NCBI RefSeq assembly: GCF_900129585.1
Contig: NZ_FQWF01000009.1
Location: 62,001 to 126,000 of the forward strand
Direction of reading: 5' to 3'
From: Flavobacterium micromati
GTDB lineage: Bacteria; Bacteroidota; Bacteroidia; Flavobacteriales; Flavobacteriaceae
DNA length: 64,000 nucleotides
Positions 8,346 to 16,094 of this stretch are shown one piece after another. A model generated the notes under the pieces. That model saw only the letters and a program-made list of their open reading frames with translations, made no database searches and was not told the origin of the DNA. Position 1 is the first letter of the stretch. Each line of letters begins with the position of its first letter. The position numbers and the translations under genes are program-made.

Positions 8346-9671
8346 TTAGTTTTGAGCTTTATCTTTAGATGGAACATAATCCAAAACTAATCGTTGATTT
8401 GGATTCAAATATTTCTTGGCAACATCTCTAATCTCTTCGCGTGTGATTGATTGGTAAATATCGATTTCAGTGTTTATCAAGTTAACATCTCCATATAACA
8501 AATAATAGGTAGCCAAATTGTCAGCGATACCGTCAATTGTTGAATTGCTGTTTACATATTGATTCTCAAACTTATTTTGAAGTTTTTGCAAATCCTTTTC
8601 AGAAATTAATTCCGTTTGTAAGTTTACAATTTCTGCATCGATTTCTTTCAGGATATCCTCAGCAGTATTTGGAGCCTGCGGCAAACCGTAAATAATGTAG
8701 CTTCCGTAGTCTTCTTGATTGTTGCTAAAAGCACCAATTTGTAACGCCATTTTCTTGTCGTCAACTATTTTCTTATACAATCTTGAACTTTTACCATCAC
8801 TCAATATTGACGAGATCATATCAAGAACTCTAGCATCTCTAGTTTTCATCGATGGTGTTCTGTAAGCCGCTACAATTGCAGGTATTTGAATGTTAGCATC
8901 TTCAAACTTAGCTTTTATTGTTTGAGTAATTGGTTCTTCAACAAATGTTTCTCTTACAATAGCTGCTCCTTTTTTTATTGATCCAAAATATTTCTGAATC
9001 CATTCTTTAGCTTGTTCTTTTTTGAAATCACCAGCTACAATTAAAACCGCATTATTTGGAACGTAAAATTTCTTGTTGAAAGCTTGAAACTCTTCTAAAG
9101 TAGCAGCATCTAAATGGCTCATAGAACCAATAGTTGCCCAGCGGTAAGGATGTTTTGTAAATATATTCTTTTTTACTTCTGCTAAAAAGTTTCCATAAGG
9201 TTGATTGTCAACGCGAAGTCTTTTTTCTTCTTTAACCACTTCGTTTTGCGTATCGACACCTATTTGGTTAATGATAGGATGTAACATTCTTTCCGCTTCC
9301 ATCCACAATCCTAACTCAAGATTATTAGAAGGAAAAACTTCATAGTAATAAGTTCGGTCATCAGTGGTGTTAGCGTTGTTCACACCTCCATTACTTGTTA
9401 CAATTTTGAACCATTCACCACGTTTGATATTTTCAGTTCCTTCAAATAGTAAGTGTTCAAAAAAGTGAGCGAAACCCGTTCTTTCAGGATTCTCATCTTT
9501 TGCACCTACATGATACATAACCGAAGTTATTACAGTGGGAGCTGATGGATCATTATGCAAAATAACATGCAGCCCATTGTCTAGTTTGTATTCCTCAAAT
9601 GCTACTTTTTGAGCAGAAGCGACTCCTCCAAGCATAAATAAAGCACCTAAAGCCATTATTGATTTTTTCAT
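8346..9671 (-). CDS. M16 family zinc metallopeptidase (catalytic subunit)
   Basis: The 441-aa exported protein has a signal peptide ending near ASA-Q. The inverted zinc motif HFFEH (residues 69-73) is followed by the downstream acidic cluster NEVVKEEKR expected for the third ligand. Two half-domains span about 25-220 and 220-435. This class degrades peptides in the periplasm. It is the first gene of a two-gene operon with the inactive M16 partner downstream. Start ATG at 9669-9671, preceded by an AT-rich gap of about 220 bp with no clear TAnnTTTG element on this strand. Confidence 0.93.
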   Translation of the reverse strand: MKKSIMALGALFMLGGVASAQKVAFEEYKLDNGLHVILHNDPSAPTVITSVMYHVGAKDENPERTGFAHFFEHLLFEGTENIKRGEWFKIVTSNGGVNNANTTDDRTYYYEVFPSNNLELGLWMEAERMLHPIINQIGVDTQNEVVKEEKRLRVDNQPYGNFLAEVKKNIFTKHPYRWATIGSMSHLDAATLEEFQAFNKKFYVPNNAVLIVAGDFKKEQAKEWIQKYFGSIKKGAAIVRETFVEEPITQTIKAKFEDANIQIPAIVAAYRTPSMKTRDARVLDMISSILSDGKSSRLYKKIVDDKKMALQIGAFSNNQEDYGSYIIYGLPQAPNTAEDILKEIDAEIVNLQTELISEKDLQKLQNKFENQYVNSNSTIDGIADNLATYYLLYGDVNLINTEIDIYQSITREEIRDVAKKYLNPNQRLVLDYVPSKDKAQN

Positions 9672-9838
9672 AAAGTTAATAATTTAGTTGATATATGTAA
9701 GTAGTAAATTCCTTCTTATTGTTACACGAAAAAGGTAATAAAAACTCAAATACTTTAAAGTTATTTTTGTTCTAAAAAATTGTGATCGAAATGGTTAAAT
9801 TTTTTACTTTTTTGGCCAATAATAATTATCAAGAACAA

Positions 9839-9869
9839 ATTGCGATTTAAATATATAATTGTATATTTG
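9839..9869 (+). promoter_or_regulatory. Promoter of rplU-rpmA
   Basis: TATATTTG at 9862-9869 matches the -7 consensus. A TTG at 9839-9841 is placed 20 nt upstream as a -33 element. It is 31 nt before the rplU ATG. Confidence 0.75.
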
Positions 9870-9899
9870 CAACCTTAAAAATTATTAAAACAATTCAGT

Positions 9900-10322
9900 A
9901 TGTATGCAATCGTAGAGATAGCAGGGCAACAATTCAAAGTAAGCAAAGACTTAAAGGTTTATGTTAACCGTTTGACTAATGAAGAAGGTTCAAAAGTTTC
10001 TTTTGACAAAGTTCTTTTATTAGATGACAACGGCACAATCACTTTAGGCGCCCCAGCTATAGAAGGTGCTTCAGTAGAAGCTAAAGTGTTACAACACTTA
10101 AAAGGAGACAAAGTTATCATTTTCAAAAAGAAAAGAAGAAAAGGATACAAAAAGAGAAACGGTCATAGACAATATCTTACTCAAATTGTAATTGAAGGTA
10201 TTACAGGTCTTGTTGCTAAAAAAGCACCTGCTAAAAAAGCAACTGCTGAGACAACTACAGAAGAAGTTGAGGCTCCAAAGAAAAAGGTAGCTAAAGCTAA
10301 AAAAGAAGATACTCAAGAATAA
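9900..10322 (+). CDS. rplU: 50S ribosomal protein L21
   Basis: MYAIVEIAGQQFKV opens a standard bL21 domain (about residues 1-100, with the basic KKKRRKGYKKRNGHRQ signature near 78-95). A C-terminal Ala/Lys/Glu-rich tail of about 40 residues follows, common in Bacteroidota L21 but absent from E. coli L21. It is a component of the large ribosomal subunit. rpmA follows after 23 nt, the universal rplU-rpmA pair. Confidence 0.97.
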   Translation: MYAIVEIAGQQFKVSKDLKVYVNRLTNEEGSKVSFDKVLLLDDNGTITLGAPAIEGASVEAKVLQHLKGDKVIIFKKKRRKGYKKRNGHRQYLTQIVIEGITGLVAKKAPAKKATAETTTEEVEAPKKKVAKAKKEDTQE

Positions 10323-10345
10323 TAACAAAATAAAACTAATACGTC

Positions 10346-10612
10346 ATGGCTCACAAGAAAGGTGTCGGTAGTTCTAAGAATGGTAGAGAATCAGAATCAA
10401 AACGTTTAGGTGTTAAGATTTTTGGTGGTCAAGCTGCTATTGCTGGGAACATCATCGTAAGACAAAGAGGTTCAAAACACAACCCAGGTGCTAATGTTTA
10501 CATCAGTAAAGATCACACGCTACACGCAAGAGTAGATGGAGTTGTTAAGTTCCAAAAGAAAAGAGATAATAAATCTTATGTTTCTATACTTCCATTTGAA
10601 GTTGAAGCATAA
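10346..10612 (+). CDS. rpmA: 50S ribosomal protein L27
   Basis: The 88-aa product begins [18 protein letters not shown]. It matches bL27 along its whole length, including GSILVRQRG-like [13 protein letters not shown]. The protein contributes to the peptidyl-transferase centre. The N-terminus is the short form that starts directly with MAHKKG, without the cleaved extension found in Firmicutes. A terminator follows. Confidence 0.97.
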   Translation: MAHKKGVGSSKNGRESESKRLGVKIFGGQAAIAGNIIVRQRGSKHNPGANVYISKDHTLHARVDGVVKFQKKRDNKSYVSILPFEVEA

Positions 10613-10634
10613 TTGAATCGCTTTCAAATTAATA

Positions 10635-10667
10635 AAAACCTTTAGAGAAATCTAGAGGTTTTTTTTT
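10635..10667 (+). terminator. Rho-independent terminator after rpmA
   Basis: AAAACCTTTAGA, GAAA loop, TCTAGAGGTTTT, then more T. One mismatch in a 12-bp stem. Confidence 0.85.
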
Positions 10668-10906
10668 GGCTAGAAGCCAAATTTAAATTAGATATAAATT
10701 TTTTGAATGAACAAAAAAATGTCAATACAAAATTACCTTACTTAATTATATGGAAAATAGTGCTCGCTCACATTTTTAGGAACGCTATTTGATTACTGCT
10801 AAATTGTAAAAATTGATTTAAAACCAAGCATTTTACAATTCGGAATTAAAACTATAAATCAGCATTTATTGAAGCATTTAATCGTTAAAATCTAACAATC
10901 TGACCT

Positions 10907-11389
10907 ATGAAAAAACTTTTACCCATAATGTTTACTTTAGCCTCTATAGTATCGTTGGCTCAAAATAAAAATTTCATAATAAGTCAAAACTTTATTACTT
11001 GGAAATTTATCTACGAGGATTCCGAAAGCATCTTAAAACTCAAGAATAATTTAGGACTACAATTCAAAACAGATTCAACAGGGTTTATTAAACGGACGAA
11101 TTTTAATGATAGAAAATTACTAAAACTCGAAGCAGAATTCAAAATTGAATTCAAGATAAATAGATACCGTGTTTCAGTTTATAATATAAAATTTATTGAA
11201 GATCCCGCAGTTATAAGCAACGATAGTTTGCTACTGCAAGTTATAAATGAACGCACCATCGAGCAAAAATTACTGACAAGAAAAGGATTGATAAGAGGAT
11301 CCTCGTTTGGCTACAATTTAACTGAAATATTAAATCCCCATTTTGTAAAATTATTTAGGATTAACGATGATTTAGATAGTAATTGGTAG
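10907..11389 (+). CDS. Small exported protein, paralog of the element cargo at 17404-17889
   Basis: The 160-aa protein has a Sec signal peptide (cleavage near SLA-Q) and no domain I can name. It clearly matches the product at 17404-17889: both begin the mature part with QNKNFII, then W..IYEDS..I.KLKNN, EFKTDSTG.IKRTNFND.KL, and end FGYNLTE.LNPH.V.LF. It lies just outside the left 19-bp repeat of the tRNA-Arg element and about 300 bp after rpmA. It may be a relic of an earlier insertion or the host source of the cargo gene. It ends right before a strong hairpin. Function unknown. Confidence 0.7.
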   Translation: MKKLLPIMFTLASIVSLAQNKNFIISQNFITWKFIYEDSESILKLKNNLGLQFKTDSTGFIKRTNFNDRKLLKLEAEFKIEFKINRYRVSVYNIKFIEDPAVISNDSLLLQVINERTIEQKLLTRKGLIRGSSFGYNLTEILNPHFVKLFRINDDLDSNW

Positions 11390-11396
11390 CAACTAA

Positions 11397-11437
11397 AAAA
11401 ACCGTAAAATACTTAAAAATAGTATTTTACGGTTTTG
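11397..11437. terminator. Strong bidirectional terminator at the left junction
   Basis: ACCGTAAAATACT (11401-11413) pairs perfectly with AGTATTTTACGGT (11421-11433) across a 7-nt loop, flanked by A and T runs. It ends two bases before the 19-bp repeat. Before integration it would have lain directly downstream of tRNA-Arg, so it was probably the tRNA's own terminator. It now ends the gene at 10907-11389. Confidence 0.8.
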
Positions 11438-11438
11438 A

Positions 11439-11457
11439 ATTAGTGACCGCGACAGGG
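11439..11457. repeat. Left attachment repeat (displaced tRNA-Arg 3' end)
   Basis: ATTAGTGACCGCGACAGGG is identical to 19318-19336. The next 10-12 bases still resemble the tRNA T-arm (CTTAAACCC versus TTCGAACCT) but are diverged. This is the displaced host 3' fragment. Confidence 0.85.
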
Positions 11458-11484
11458 CTTAAACCCGTGTATTGTGATAAACTG

Positions 11485-11522
11485 AAAAAACCCTTAAAGT
11501 ACTGTAAACAAAAGGGTTTTCT
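11485..11522. terminator. Hairpin at the left end of the element
   Basis: AAAACCCTT (11487-11495) and AAGGGTTTT (11512-11520) form a 9-bp stem with a 16-nt loop. A and T runs lie on both sides. It may insulate the element from outside transcription. Confidence 0.65.
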
Positions 11523-11570
11523 AAAAATCAACGTTTATACAAATTCGATTCATTCCATATAAAGACATTT

Positions 11571-11593
11571 ATGGTTGACTAGATGTTGACTAA
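11571..11593 (+). promoter_or_regulatory. Left arm-type repeat pair, probable integrase/excisionase binding site
   Basis: Two GTTGACTA words 11 bp apart. The whole 23-bp block matches 19265-19287 with a single A/G difference, in the same orientation. It sits 114 bp inside the left repeat and 46 bp before the integrase ATG. Confidence 0.65.
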
Positions 11594-11638
11594 CTTAATT
11601 TATTGATTACATTTGATGTGTTCAAAATATCAAATACA

Positions 11639-12943
11639 ATGGCAACAATAAAATTTATACTTCAAAGCAAAACGGAAAATTCAAATATTTATGTTCGTTA
11701 TTCAATAGATAGGAAAACTAACTTAAAAAGGAAAACGGGTTTTGTAATAGACTTTAAAGACTGGAGCGAACCCAAAGCACAGCCGATCCAAAAGAACGAC
11801 GAACTCAAAGCGTTAAAATCTAAACTTGACAAATTAGCCGTTTCACTTGAAACCGCCTACAATAATTCAGTTAGTAAAGGCGGAGATTTTACAGGCGAAT
11901 GGCTACAACTTCACATTGATTTTTTTAATAATAAAACACCCGTTATTGAATTGGATATTTTAACTACCTATATTCAAAAGTACATTGACGACGCACCTTA
12001 TAAACAAAACCAAAAAAAAGAAACGGGATTAAGCTCGGGACGTGTTCAAAATATCAAATTATTTAAAAACACAATTTTACGCTATGAAGATGAAAACCTA
12101 AAAGGTAAAAGCATTATTATAAAAGATATTAATTTGCAGTTTGTTGAAAAATTTAAACTTTGGTTATTCGATCAAAAATATTCAGTAAACTATGTAGGTA
12201 AAAATATCAATAATCTAAAAACAATTTGTTTTGATGCTTCAAAAAATGATATTGAAACCTCAACACAATTGAAAAACATCAAAAGCATATCAGAGAAAAA
12301 AGCAGCTGAACAAATTATAACCTTATCGGAACAGGAACAGGACAAAATTAAAGATGCTATTCTATTACGTAAAGCATTAGTAAACGCTCGTAAATGGTTG
12401 TTATTAGGTTGTTTAATTGGACAACGTGGAGGCGATTTGCTGAACATTACAGCCAATAATATAAAAGACATTAACGGCATTAAAATAATTGAATTAAAGC
12501 AACAGAAAACGGGCAAATTAGTTGCTATTCCTTTATTACCTGATGCACTTGAAATTGTTGAAAGTGGTTTGCCTTATAAAATTTCATTAGTGAAGTTTAA
12601 TGAATACCTAAAAGATATTTGTAAAATTGCTGAACTAAATGAACCAACAACAGCCAAAGTAAAAGTAACAAGCCGAAATCCTCTACAAATGGAAACTAAA
12701 GCGAAGTATAATTTTATTTCGAGCCACGTTTGTCGCCGCAGCTTCGCTACTAATTTTTACGGACGTATTCCAACACCCGTTTTAATGAATATAACGGCAC
12801 ACGGAACAGAAAAAGTGTTTTTAGCCTATATTGGTAAAACTACATACGATAATGCTTATCAAATGTTAGAATATTTTAGTAAGTTAGCCCCGAGGCCAAA
12901 GACGGCACAATTAGAAGTAATTCACAACACAGGCACGAAATGA
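11639..12943 (+). CDS. Tyrosine recombinase/site-specific integrase
   Basis: I chose the ATG at 11639 (MATIKFILQSK..., 434 aa) over a TTG 36 nt upstream. N-terminal arm-binding beta domain (about 1-85), SAM-like core-binding domain (about 105-210), catalytic domain (about 225-415). Catalytic residues: Arg263 (IGQRGGDLL), Lys290 (QQKTGK), His363-x-x-Arg366 (SHVCRRSF), His388 (TAHGTEK) and nucleophile Tyr397 (FLAYIGKT). This is the Bacteroidota phage/transposon integrase type. It lies at the end opposite to the reconstituted tRNA. The reaction is integration and excision at the tRNA-Arg 3' end. All catalytic residues are intact, so the element may still move. Its last codons overlap the next gene by 4 nt. 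Confidence 0.95.
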   Translation: MATIKFILQSKTENSNIYVRYSIDRKTNLKRKTGFVIDFKDWSEPKAQPIQKNDELKALKSKLDKLAVSLETAYNNSVSKGGDFTGEWLQLHIDFFNNKTPVIELDILTTYIQKYIDDAPYKQNQKKETGLSSGRVQNIKLFKNTILRYEDENLKGKSIIIKDINLQFVEKFKLWLFDQKYSVNYVGKNINNLKTICFDASKNDIETSTQLKNIKSISEKKAAEQIITLSEQEQDKIKDAILLRKALVNARKWLLLGCLIGQRGGDLLNITANNIKDINGIKIIELKQQKTGKLVAIPLLPDALEIVESGLPYKISLVKFNEYLKDICKIAELNEPTTAKVKVTSRNPLQMETKAKYNFISSHVCRRSFATNFYGRIPTPVLMNITAHGTEKVFLAYIGKTTYDNAYQMLEYFSKLAPRPKTAQLEVIHNTGTK

Positions 12944-13287
12944 GAAAATTAATTATCGCATCGCTAATATTAGCTACTTTATCAGTTAATTGTAATGATA
13001 AAGAAAAATTAGAACAAGAAAGAATTGAAAAACAAGAAGCCAAAGAACTAATTAGTTTAAAATTTAAAAGAAACGCAAAAGTTCTTTTGGACGGGACAAC
13101 CGATTTAGTAAAAAAGTCAATACGTGGAGAAATTTCTAAAGATAAATGCAACGCAAAAATAGCAGTAATGATGGTTATTTTTGATTCTTATTGCAAGCAG
13201 ATGAACGCCAAAGATTTGGCTGAAGTTCAAGAATATCGAATGAAATTAGCAAATGAAACAATTGATTTGCAAGTGGAAAAAAATTAA
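12940..13287 (+). CDS. Small lipoprotein of unknown function in the element
   Basis: The 115-aa product has a signal peptide ending LSVNC (Cys18) followed by a charged, Glu/Lys-rich, largely helical mature part with two further cysteines (about residues 69 and 84). The start overlaps the integrase stop (ATGA), so it is translationally coupled to integrase. I recognise no domain. As one of several exported proteins in the element it may act at the cell surface, for example in excluding phage, but that is only inference. Confidence 0.6.
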   Translation: MRKLIIASLILATLSVNCNDKEKLEQERIEKQEAKELISLKFKRNAKVLLDGTTDLVKKSIRGEISKDKCNAKIAVMMVIFDSYCKQMNAKDLAEVQEYRMKLANETIDLQVEKN

Positions 13288-13342
13288 AACTAATTGAAGT
13301 AGATTGCATCTCAACAGGAGGTTTTACAGAACAGAGGTCCAA

Positions 13343-14212
13343 ATGAATAAAAAAAACATTATACTTAAAACAATTGACGAAGTTCACTTCTTTAAACAAC
13401 AATTACTGTTTTCAATTGTAAGAAATGAATTTAAAAAAACATTCTTACTTTTATCACAAAATCGTATTTTAGACATTGAACCATTAAGAAATTATTTGAT
13501 TGAAAATAAATTAAATGATTTTGCAAAAAAAGAGATTGATAACCTGATAAATAAAATAGATGCTTGTTTAGATTTAGAAAAAAGTTATAGAAAATTACCT
13601 ATTGAAGATTGTAATTATAAATATGAGTACGAGGGCAAAGGTTGTGTTTCTGGCAACGGCGGAATTAAATTTATATTAGTAGTCAAAGGGAGTTTTTTTA
13701 AAGCAGACAATAAAACTTTTGACGAAAAAGAACCAAACTTTAAATATATAAAGTCTTTTAATATTGGATTATTGGTTTTAAGATTAACAGACATAAAAAG
13801 TTTGTTTGAAATGGACAGTAAGGAACCCGAGCTTGAAACAATGGAACCCATAAAAAAAGATTTAAGCGATACCACAGCCACAGAATCGGCAATTTCAGAA
13901 CCTCAACAGCCGAACCGAAACAATAATAATTTTGACCCGAACCATTTTAACCAAAAAGGCTATGATTTATTTTTGTATCTAGTGGAACATTACGACAAAT
14001 TAGATAAAACTAAATTCATCAATATTTTTTATTACTTGAAATATTACAGGAAAGAAAATATTTATTTTTTTAATTTCACAGAAGACAAATACAAAAGTTT
14101 TGTACTTAAAAATCACAGCGTTTCAGTCAATCATTTTAAAAAAGACAAGTTTGATAATTCAAGTGAAAAGCACGTGTTAAATTCACACGAACAGCAGTTT
14201 GACGGTCGATAA
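13343..14212 (+). CDS. Unknown protein, possible element regulator
   Basis: ATG at 13343 gives 289 aa (MNKKNIILKTIDEVHFFKQQ...); a TTG start 39 nt earlier is less likely. The N-terminal half (1-165) is mixed helix/strand, with a Cys/Gly stretch (YEGKGCVSGNGG). A Glu/Pro/Asn-rich linker (about 170-215) follows. The C-terminal segment (FNQKGYDLFLYLVEHY...KFINIFYYLKYYRKENIYFFNF) is rich in aromatic residues. I cannot assign a family. A very weak resemblance to RteC-type regulators at the N-terminus was noted but is not convincing. Its place directly before the iterons and the excisionase-like gene would fit a regulator. Confidence 0.55.
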   Translation: MNKKNIILKTIDEVHFFKQQLLFSIVRNEFKKTFLLLSQNRILDIEPLRNYLIENKLNDFAKKEIDNLINKIDACLDLEKSYRKLPIEDCNYKYEYEGKGCVSGNGGIKFILVVKGSFFKADNKTFDEKEPNFKYIKSFNIGLLVLRLTDIKSLFEMDSKEPELETMEPIKKDLSDTTATESAISEPQQPNRNNNNFDPNHFNQKGYDLFLYLVEHYDKLDKTKFINIFYYLKYYRKENIYFFNFTEDKYKSFVLKNHSVSVNHFKKDKFDNSSEKHVLNSHEQQFDGR

Positions 14213-14225
14213 TTCAAATTAGTAC

Positions 14226-14258
14226 ATTATACCTGAATTATACCTAAATTATACCTAT
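14226..14258 (+). repeat. Three 11-bp iterons ahead of the xis/replication genes
   Basis: ATTATACCTGA, ATTATACCTAA and ATTATACCTAT follow each other with no spacer at 14226, 14237 and 14248. One-turn phasing suggests cooperative binding of a protein on one DNA face. They lie 14 bp after the preceding stop codon and 65 bp before the small HTH gene. Confidence 0.75.
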
Positions 14259-14322
14259 TACAACCCTTTTTTGCCACCCTAATCATTTTTGAATATTGGA
14301 CTTCACTTTAAAAGTAAGTACA

Positions 14323-14592
14323 ATGGACAATCAAATTTTTTTAAACGGCATTACGCTAGAGCAATTAGCTGGAGCGTTAAAACCTTTGTTGGAACTTCAC
14401 ACACCAACAGCACCCACCGAACCCGAAAACGAATTTATAACAAGGGAACAGGCGTGCGAATTACTTTCAATAAATAAAACGAGCCTTTGGAAACACACCA
14501 AAAGCGGGCGGTTAAAATCGTACGGTATTGGCAACCGTGTTTTGTATCGTAAAGATGAGGTACTGCACGCCGTGAAACCTATTAATCATTAA
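14323..14592 (+). CDS. Excisionase-like helix-turn-helix protein
   Basis: The 89-aa product (ATG at 14323; an upstream TTG would add nine residues) has a C-terminal winged HTH_17/MerR-like domain: FITREQACELLSINKTSLWKHTKSGRLKSYGIGNRVLYRKDEVLHAV (about 37-83). This is the layout of Bacteroidota excisionase/AlpA-type proteins, which act as directionality factors for integrase and sometimes as transcription regulators. It is directly followed (4 nt) by the DUF3987 gene. Confidence 0.82.
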   Translation: MDNQIFLNGITLEQLAGALKPLLELHTPTAPTEPENEFITREQACELLSINKTSLWKHTKSGRLKSYGIGNRVLYRKDEVLHAVKPINH

Positions 14593-14596
14593 TAAG

Positions 14597-15997
14597 ATGA
14601 AAGATAGTAAACCACAGGCAAAACAGTTAAGCGATGCAATTGATAACGCTATGACAACCGAACAAACGGCAACTTTAAACCCGTTTCCTATTGAAGTGTT
14701 CCCGTTACTCTTTAGAGATTTAGCACTAGATTTAAACACGTCCTTAAAATTTCCTATTGACTATGTAGGAACAGCAATTTTAACAGCTGTAGCCACAGCG
14801 GTCGGAACAACGGCAAAAGTAAGGGTTAAAAATAATTGGTTTGAATATGCTTCAATTTATAGTTGTGTTATTGGCAACGCTGGAGCTAATAAAACCCACC
14901 CTATGAATTTGATATTTGGAGCGATACGGGAACTCGACAAAAAAAGGCACGATGAATATGCTGAACAGTTTAACGAATATCTTGCTTATGGCAATTTAAG
15001 TAAAGCAGAAAAAACCGAAACAATAGAAACGCCGAAACCGTTACCAATTTTAAGCAAAAGCTTATTAACCAATTTCACACCCGAAATATTAAATAAAAGA
15101 TTAGAAGAAAATTTGAGAGGTTGCACCGTTGTAACCGATGAATTGGCTACTTTTTTTGAGGGAATGAATCAATATTCAAAGGGCGACCAGATTGGCGTGT
15201 ATCTTTCATTTTGGAGCAACCAACCCACCACGATTGACCGTATAGGAAACCCGATACCGTTATTTATTACGAATCCTTATTTGTCAATCATTGGCGGATT
15301 ACAACCTCGAATGTTAGGCAGCTCGTTTCCTATTCAGAAATTGAATAACGGATTTTTTCAAAGATTTTTATTTGCATTTCCTGAATCCAATTTCAAGCAG
15401 CCGATTAATGATATTGAAAACAATGAAATACTTTTTAATCAGTACAAAGACTTTATTCAAGACTACTTTAACAACTATTCAGTTTATGAAGTGGACGGCA
15501 AAATTGAAAGCAGAATTTTAAAATGGACATCCGAAGCGAAAACATTTTTCTACAATTGGCAAGCTGAAAATTGCGAGGTAGTAAATGACTATCAAAACAA
15601 TATTAAAGGCGAAATTGCTTCAAAATATGATAATCATTTTATTAGGTTGTCTTTATTGCTTCAATTGATGTTTGACCCGCAAAGCGAAAGTGTTGGCATT
15701 ACAGCCGTGCAAGGTGCAAAAGAATTGTGTAGATATTATATGAATTGTGCCTTTAAAGTTTTGGCAGTTATTCAAAACCCCGTTGAATATTTGGAAACAT
15801 TAAACCAAAATAAGAAAGATTTTTATAGAGCTATTGCAGAAAATTTCACAACAGCCGAAGCCATAGCGGTCGGATTAAGATTTGAATTTCTCGAAAGACG
15901 TGTTAAGGAATTTTTAAACGATACCGTTTTATTTAAGAAAGTAAAACACGGAACGTATGAGAAAACTATAAAATCCGAAAGAGAAAATTTGAAATAA
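14597..15997 (+). CDS. DUF3987 (YfjI-like) P-loop protein, probable replication helicase/primase partner
   Basis: The 466-aa protein has the DUF3987 core. A Walker A-like VIGNAGANKTHP (P-loop at 93-100) is followed by a Walker B-like TVVTDELATFFEGM (about 175-190) and ends near residue 450. DUF3987 proteins are common in integrative elements and phages of Bacteroidota and are thought to be replicative ATPases, often paired with a Toprim primase. Such a gene follows here at 16095. The start is set by the ATG 4 nt after the HTH gene. Bases between this gene and the next form an inverted repeat. Confidence 0.85.
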   Translation: MKDSKPQAKQLSDAIDNAMTTEQTATLNPFPIEVFPLLFRDLALDLNTSLKFPIDYVGTAILTAVATAVGTTAKVRVKNNWFEYASIYSCVIGNAGANKTHPMNLIFGAIRELDKKRHDEYAEQFNEYLAYGNLSKAEKTETIETPKPLPILSKSLLTNFTPEILNKRLEENLRGCTVVTDELATFFEGMNQYSKGDQIGVYLSFWSNQPTTIDRIGNPIPLFITNPYLSIIGGLQPRMLGSSFPIQKLNNGFFQRFLFAFPESNFKQPINDIENNEILFNQYKDFIQDYFNNYSVYEVDGKIESRILKWTSEAKTFFYNWQAENCEVVNDYQNNIKGEIASKYDNHFIRLSLLLQLMFDPQSESVGITAVQGAKELCRYYMNCAFKVLAVIQNPVEYLETLNQNKKDFYRAIAENFTTAEAIAVGLRFEFLERRVKEFLNDTVLFKKVKHGTYEKTIKSERENLK

Positions 15998-16004
15998 TTT
16001 AGTC

Positions 16005-16075
16005 TTTGCACTTTGCACTATCGACATTATAGACATTTTGAAAGTGTTGAAAGTGTTGAAAAGGCAAAGTGCAAA
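16005..16075. repeat. Inverted repeat with embedded 9-bp tandem repeat between the two replication genes
   Basis: TTTGCACTTTGC (16005-16016) and GCAAAGTGCAAA (16064-16075) are perfect 12-bp arms. GAAAGTGTT is duplicated at 16040-16048 and 16049-16057 between them. There is no T tract, so this is not an obvious terminator. It could be an origin or operator. Confidence 0.65.
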
Positions 16076-16094
16076 ACTTTAAAACCTTAAACCG

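Noticed and set aside
11439..11480. Left repeat considered as a second tRNA gene
   Set aside because: Only the 3' arm and a degraded T-arm-like stretch exist; no anticodon or D arm.
13343..13700. Assignment of the 289-aa protein to the RteC family
   Set aside because: Only a few scattered residues agree and the C-terminal half does not fit, so no name was given.
14226..14258. Short tandem repeats considered as a CRISPR start
   Set aside because: Units of 11 bp without spacers, no cas genes and only three copies. Iterons fit better.
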